NCBI GenBank assembly: GCA_023414875.1
Contig: JAEZMV010000021.1
Location: 186,001-250,000 of the forward strand
Reading direction: 5' to 3'
DNA: 64,000 bases
From: Bacillota bacterium
GTDB lineage: Bacteria > Bacillota > Clostridia > Lachnospirales > Lachnospiraceae
Shown: piece after piece, positions 61,709 through 64,000 of the stretch
How positions within the stretch are numbered: position 1 is the first letter of the stretch
Layout: each line of letters starts with the position of its first letter
The notes under the pieces: model-generated
The model's input: the letters and a program-made list of their open reading frames with translations, nothing else
Databases searched by the model: none
What the model was told of the DNA's origin: nothing
Position numbers and translations under genes: made by a program

Positions 61709-63997
61709 TTATTTTAACCAGATTCCGGCCGTAATTACGGTCATATCATCAAGAGGTACATAATTTCTTTGAGACAGGGTATTGTCCAAGACGCGGTTCG
61801 CAATTTCCTGTGGATTATTACTTTTGATTTCCATGATGAAACGTTCCATATAAGCCTCTTTATTCTGCTCATTAATACAATCGAGTACACCGTCGGTAAC
61901 CATGATTACGATATCACCCTCATATAGCTTCTTTGTTACCGTATCATAATCCACATTACCAAACATGCCTATGGGCAGAGTTGTAGAGCTTATGGTCTCA
62001 ACCCAGTTATCTCTTTTAATAAAGGTTGCCGCCGCACCGATCTTGATAAACTCACACATACCCGTAAATAAATTAATGATACTCATATCAATCGTGGAAA
62101 AGGTTTGCTTATCCGATTTTAGTACCAGGCTGGAATTGATCAGTTTGATTGCTGTTTCCGCTTTAAAGCCTGCCTCGATCATTTGCTCCAATAAGGACAT
62201 TACCGTTTCGCTTTCTTCACCGGCATCCTTTCCGGTTCCCATGCCATCGGACAAAGCGACCATATATTCACCGGTTTCCAGCTTAAGTATCGAGAAATTA
62301 TCCCCAGATACATTCTCCTTCATCGCTCTGGCTACTCCGTTCAGGACTTTGAACTTTGTATCCTCCACAAAGATAAAATTGTCGTACTCTTTGGATATTA
62401 CGGTTTTGGATGCTTCCGAAACCTTAACCCGAATACCTATTGCATCCGATATTGCTATTGCTGCATCCTTCGCCGTAACACATCTTCCGCCATGGCAGGC
62501 AGCAGTTAAGTATATTTCCTTACGCTTGTCCCCCCGCTCAAAAATAGTAATGTCCTTTACTGAAATGTGTTCCGCCCTAAGCCTTCGTATTACTCGCTCC
62601 TCCGCGGCCCTTGAGGTCTCGGCGGTATCATAAATATCTCCGGTTATATCCTGAATGACTGTGGATACTTCCTTTAGCTGCTCCGCTATGACCTCTCGGC
62701 TTTCCGATATTCTGTTATGCCAGACCTGATTTAACTTTGCTATCTCAAACCCCCTGTTTGTCTCCTCGATAAAATCATCTGCGCAGATACAGTCCAGCAA
62801 AAATTCTGCCGGGATATCCTCCTTATATACAACTCCTTTTTTCTCAGCAATTTCAAACATTGCGCAGGCTGCTTGATATGTCTGTTGGAATTTATTCTCC
62901 CAGCAGTTACTACAATTATTACAATCTTTACATAGCTTTTCTGATATCTCCTCAAAGATATGATTAATTTCCTTTTGTTTTAGCTTTGTCTGCTTCTCTG
63001 TTATGCCATCCAAGGTCTTTGATAATTTTAAAAAGGACTCCGAGAATATCTTCATCCTGGTTTTTGCAATTTTTCTTAAATTCTGAGATGCAAGCAATTC
63101 CTGCCTTCCGGTACCTCCGGCTGCATCGACACGGTAAATCAAACCGCTTGGGATCAATAGAAAAAGTATTACCGCAGAAACCAATGCACCTATTTCCTTA
63201 ATTGTAAGCTCCATTCCTTCGTTTACAAAGCCTAGCAACGACGCTGTTACAAGATAGATGGAAGCAGTCGGGAATCTTCCCATTTCCCGAAATACTGCCG
63301 GAATGATACCCATCATGGTATACATCCCCACATCTGAAATGGACGCCCCTCGAAGGCTTAATGCAAAACCGCAGACTGCACCGGTGATGGTCCCTTGACC
63401 AGCACCATATTTATACATAAAAAACAAAATAATAAAATAAACGACGGTCTCCAACGGAGCAATATATTCACTGCTAAAATCAGGTATTGCATAAATGATA
63501 ACTGCAACGATTATCGCCATGCTCACCATCTGTTCATTATTCATTTTAAAACCCTTGGCAGCCTGCATGAAATAATCGATACCGATTTTAAACATAACCG
63601 CTGCCACAGTTGCAATCACTGCTTCCAGTGCCGCAAAGATGATACGTTCTGAGTACGATCCGCTTACTGAAAACTCCATTAAAGAAAATATAAATAGTGC
63701 AAGATTGGGCAGGATATATAGTATCGATTTCGGTACATTTCTATTTTTAATTAATGGTGATTCCATCAATATCATGGTTGCTATCATAGTAAGGCAATAT
63801 TTCAGTATCTGTGTCGGGTTCATAGCCGACGCAACACCCAAAAACGTGGCAACTAATGCCAAACCTCCTCCTGTCTTCCCGAGATAAGAAGCGGTAAAAA
63901 AACCGATAGCCAGAGGATTCATTTCAAAAAAAACCGCTCTGGCAACTATAAACCCAATAAGATGTATCAGTAATGCCCTTTTTTTAAAGCCCTTCAT
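61709..63997 (-). CDS. spoIIE: Stage II sporulation protein E (serine phosphatase), possibly 5'-truncated by the window
   Basis: 762 codons visible, starting at an ATG 3 bases from the window edge; since SpoIIE is usually about 800 residues and the frame is open, the true start may lie outside. About ten N-terminal helices (1-290), a central region with a Cys cluster CKDCNNCSNCW (about 346-356), and a C-terminal PP2C-type phosphatase (about 540-762: ALSDGMGTGKDAGEESE, IVMVTDGVLD). It dephosphorylates SpoIIAA and so activates sigma F in the forespore. Shows that the organism sporulates. Confidence 0.95.
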   Translation of the reverse strand: MKGFKKRALLIHLIGFIVARAVFFEMNPLAIGFFTASYLGKTGGGLALVATFLGVASAMNPTQILKYCLTMIATMILMESPLIKNRNVPKSILYILPNLALFIFSLMEFSVSGSYSERIIFAALEAVIATVAAVMFKIGIDYFMQAAKGFKMNNEQMVSMAIIVAVIIYAIPDFSSEYIAPLETVVYFIILFFMYKYGAGQGTITGAVCGFALSLRGASISDVGMYTMMGIIPAVFREMGRFPTASIYLVTASLLGFVNEGMELTIKEIGALVSAVILFLLIPSGLIYRVDAAGGTGRQELLASQNLRKIAKTRMKIFSESFLKLSKTLDGITEKQTKLKQKEINHIFEEISEKLCKDCNNCSNCWENKFQQTYQAACAMFEIAEKKGVVYKEDIPAEFLLDCICADDFIEETNRGFEIAKLNQVWHNRISESREVIAEQLKEVSTVIQDITGDIYDTAETSRAAEERVIRRLRAEHISVKDITIFERGDKRKEIYLTAACHGGRCVTAKDAAIAISDAIGIRVKVSEASKTVISKEYDNFIFVEDTKFKVLNGVARAMKENVSGDNFSILKLETGEYMVALSDGMGTGKDAGEESETVMSLLEQMIEAGFKAETAIKLINSSLVLKSDKQTFSTIDMSIINLFTGMCEFIKIGAAATFIKRDNWVETISSTTLPIGMFGNVDYDTVTKKLYEGDIVIMVTDGVLDCINEQNKEAYMERFIMEIKSNNPQEIANRVLDNTLSQRNYVPLDDMTVITAGIWLK

Positions 63998-64000
63998 TAT

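Overview
The window looks like chromosome of a low-GC, spore-forming Clostridia, most likely Lachnospiraceae (Lachnoclostridium or Anaerocolumna type). The evidence is the right-hand block spoIIE - tilS - hpt - ftsH, strong AGGAGG ribosome binding sites, an AT-rich codon bias, and typical families of that group (DUF4179 anti-sigma, EFR1 flavodoxin-ferredoxin, DUF4080 radical SAM, VanW/G5 wall protein, CheX). No rRNA, tRNA, CRISPR array or intact transposon was seen.

Layout. 1-1783: a Family 2A encapsulin shell gene followed by its cysteine desulfurase cargo gene, which runs off the left edge. 1961-6901: two ECF sigma loci (one with a small membrane protein, one with a DUF4179 anti-sigma-like protein) flanking a PadR/HAAS-domain pair. 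7111-18850: an accessory block rich in ligand-sensing regulators (four AraC proteins, two MarR), VOC proteins, an EFR1 protein, a duplicated propeller lipoprotein and a DHA2 efflux pump. 19102-25798: an IS30 remnant, a VanX-like dipeptidase, a serpin lipoprotein, an 861-residue MerR fusion protein and an HD hydrolase. 26019-29927: rlmD, yhaM and an HtrA-like protein that has lost its catalytic His and Asp. 30407-35815: a two-component system and a VTC / DUF4956 / CotH operon, apparently coregulated through matching 11-bp direct repeats in both promoters. 36211-40961: mutS2 and a second two-component system. 41000-46097: small accessory genes plus two tandem copies of a large foldback repeat. 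46146-63997: conserved housekeeping and sporulation genes (trmL, cheX, aminotransferase with its Lrp regulator, HypE-like, VanW, nth, radical SAM, DUF2156, ftsH, hpt, tilS, spoIIE).

Most notable points: (1) the encapsulin - cysteine desulfurase nanocompartment; (2) the VTC-DUF4956-CotH operon with its two-component system and shared operator; (3) a MITE-like family with perfect 17-bp terminal inverted repeats and an 8-bp target duplication, one copy of which supplies the last codons of nth; (4) a tandem pair of about 312-bp foldback elements; (5) a MerR / GyrI-like / lectin-like / papain-like fusion; (6) an inactive HtrA. All family assignments come from reading the protein sequences by eye; no database search was run.
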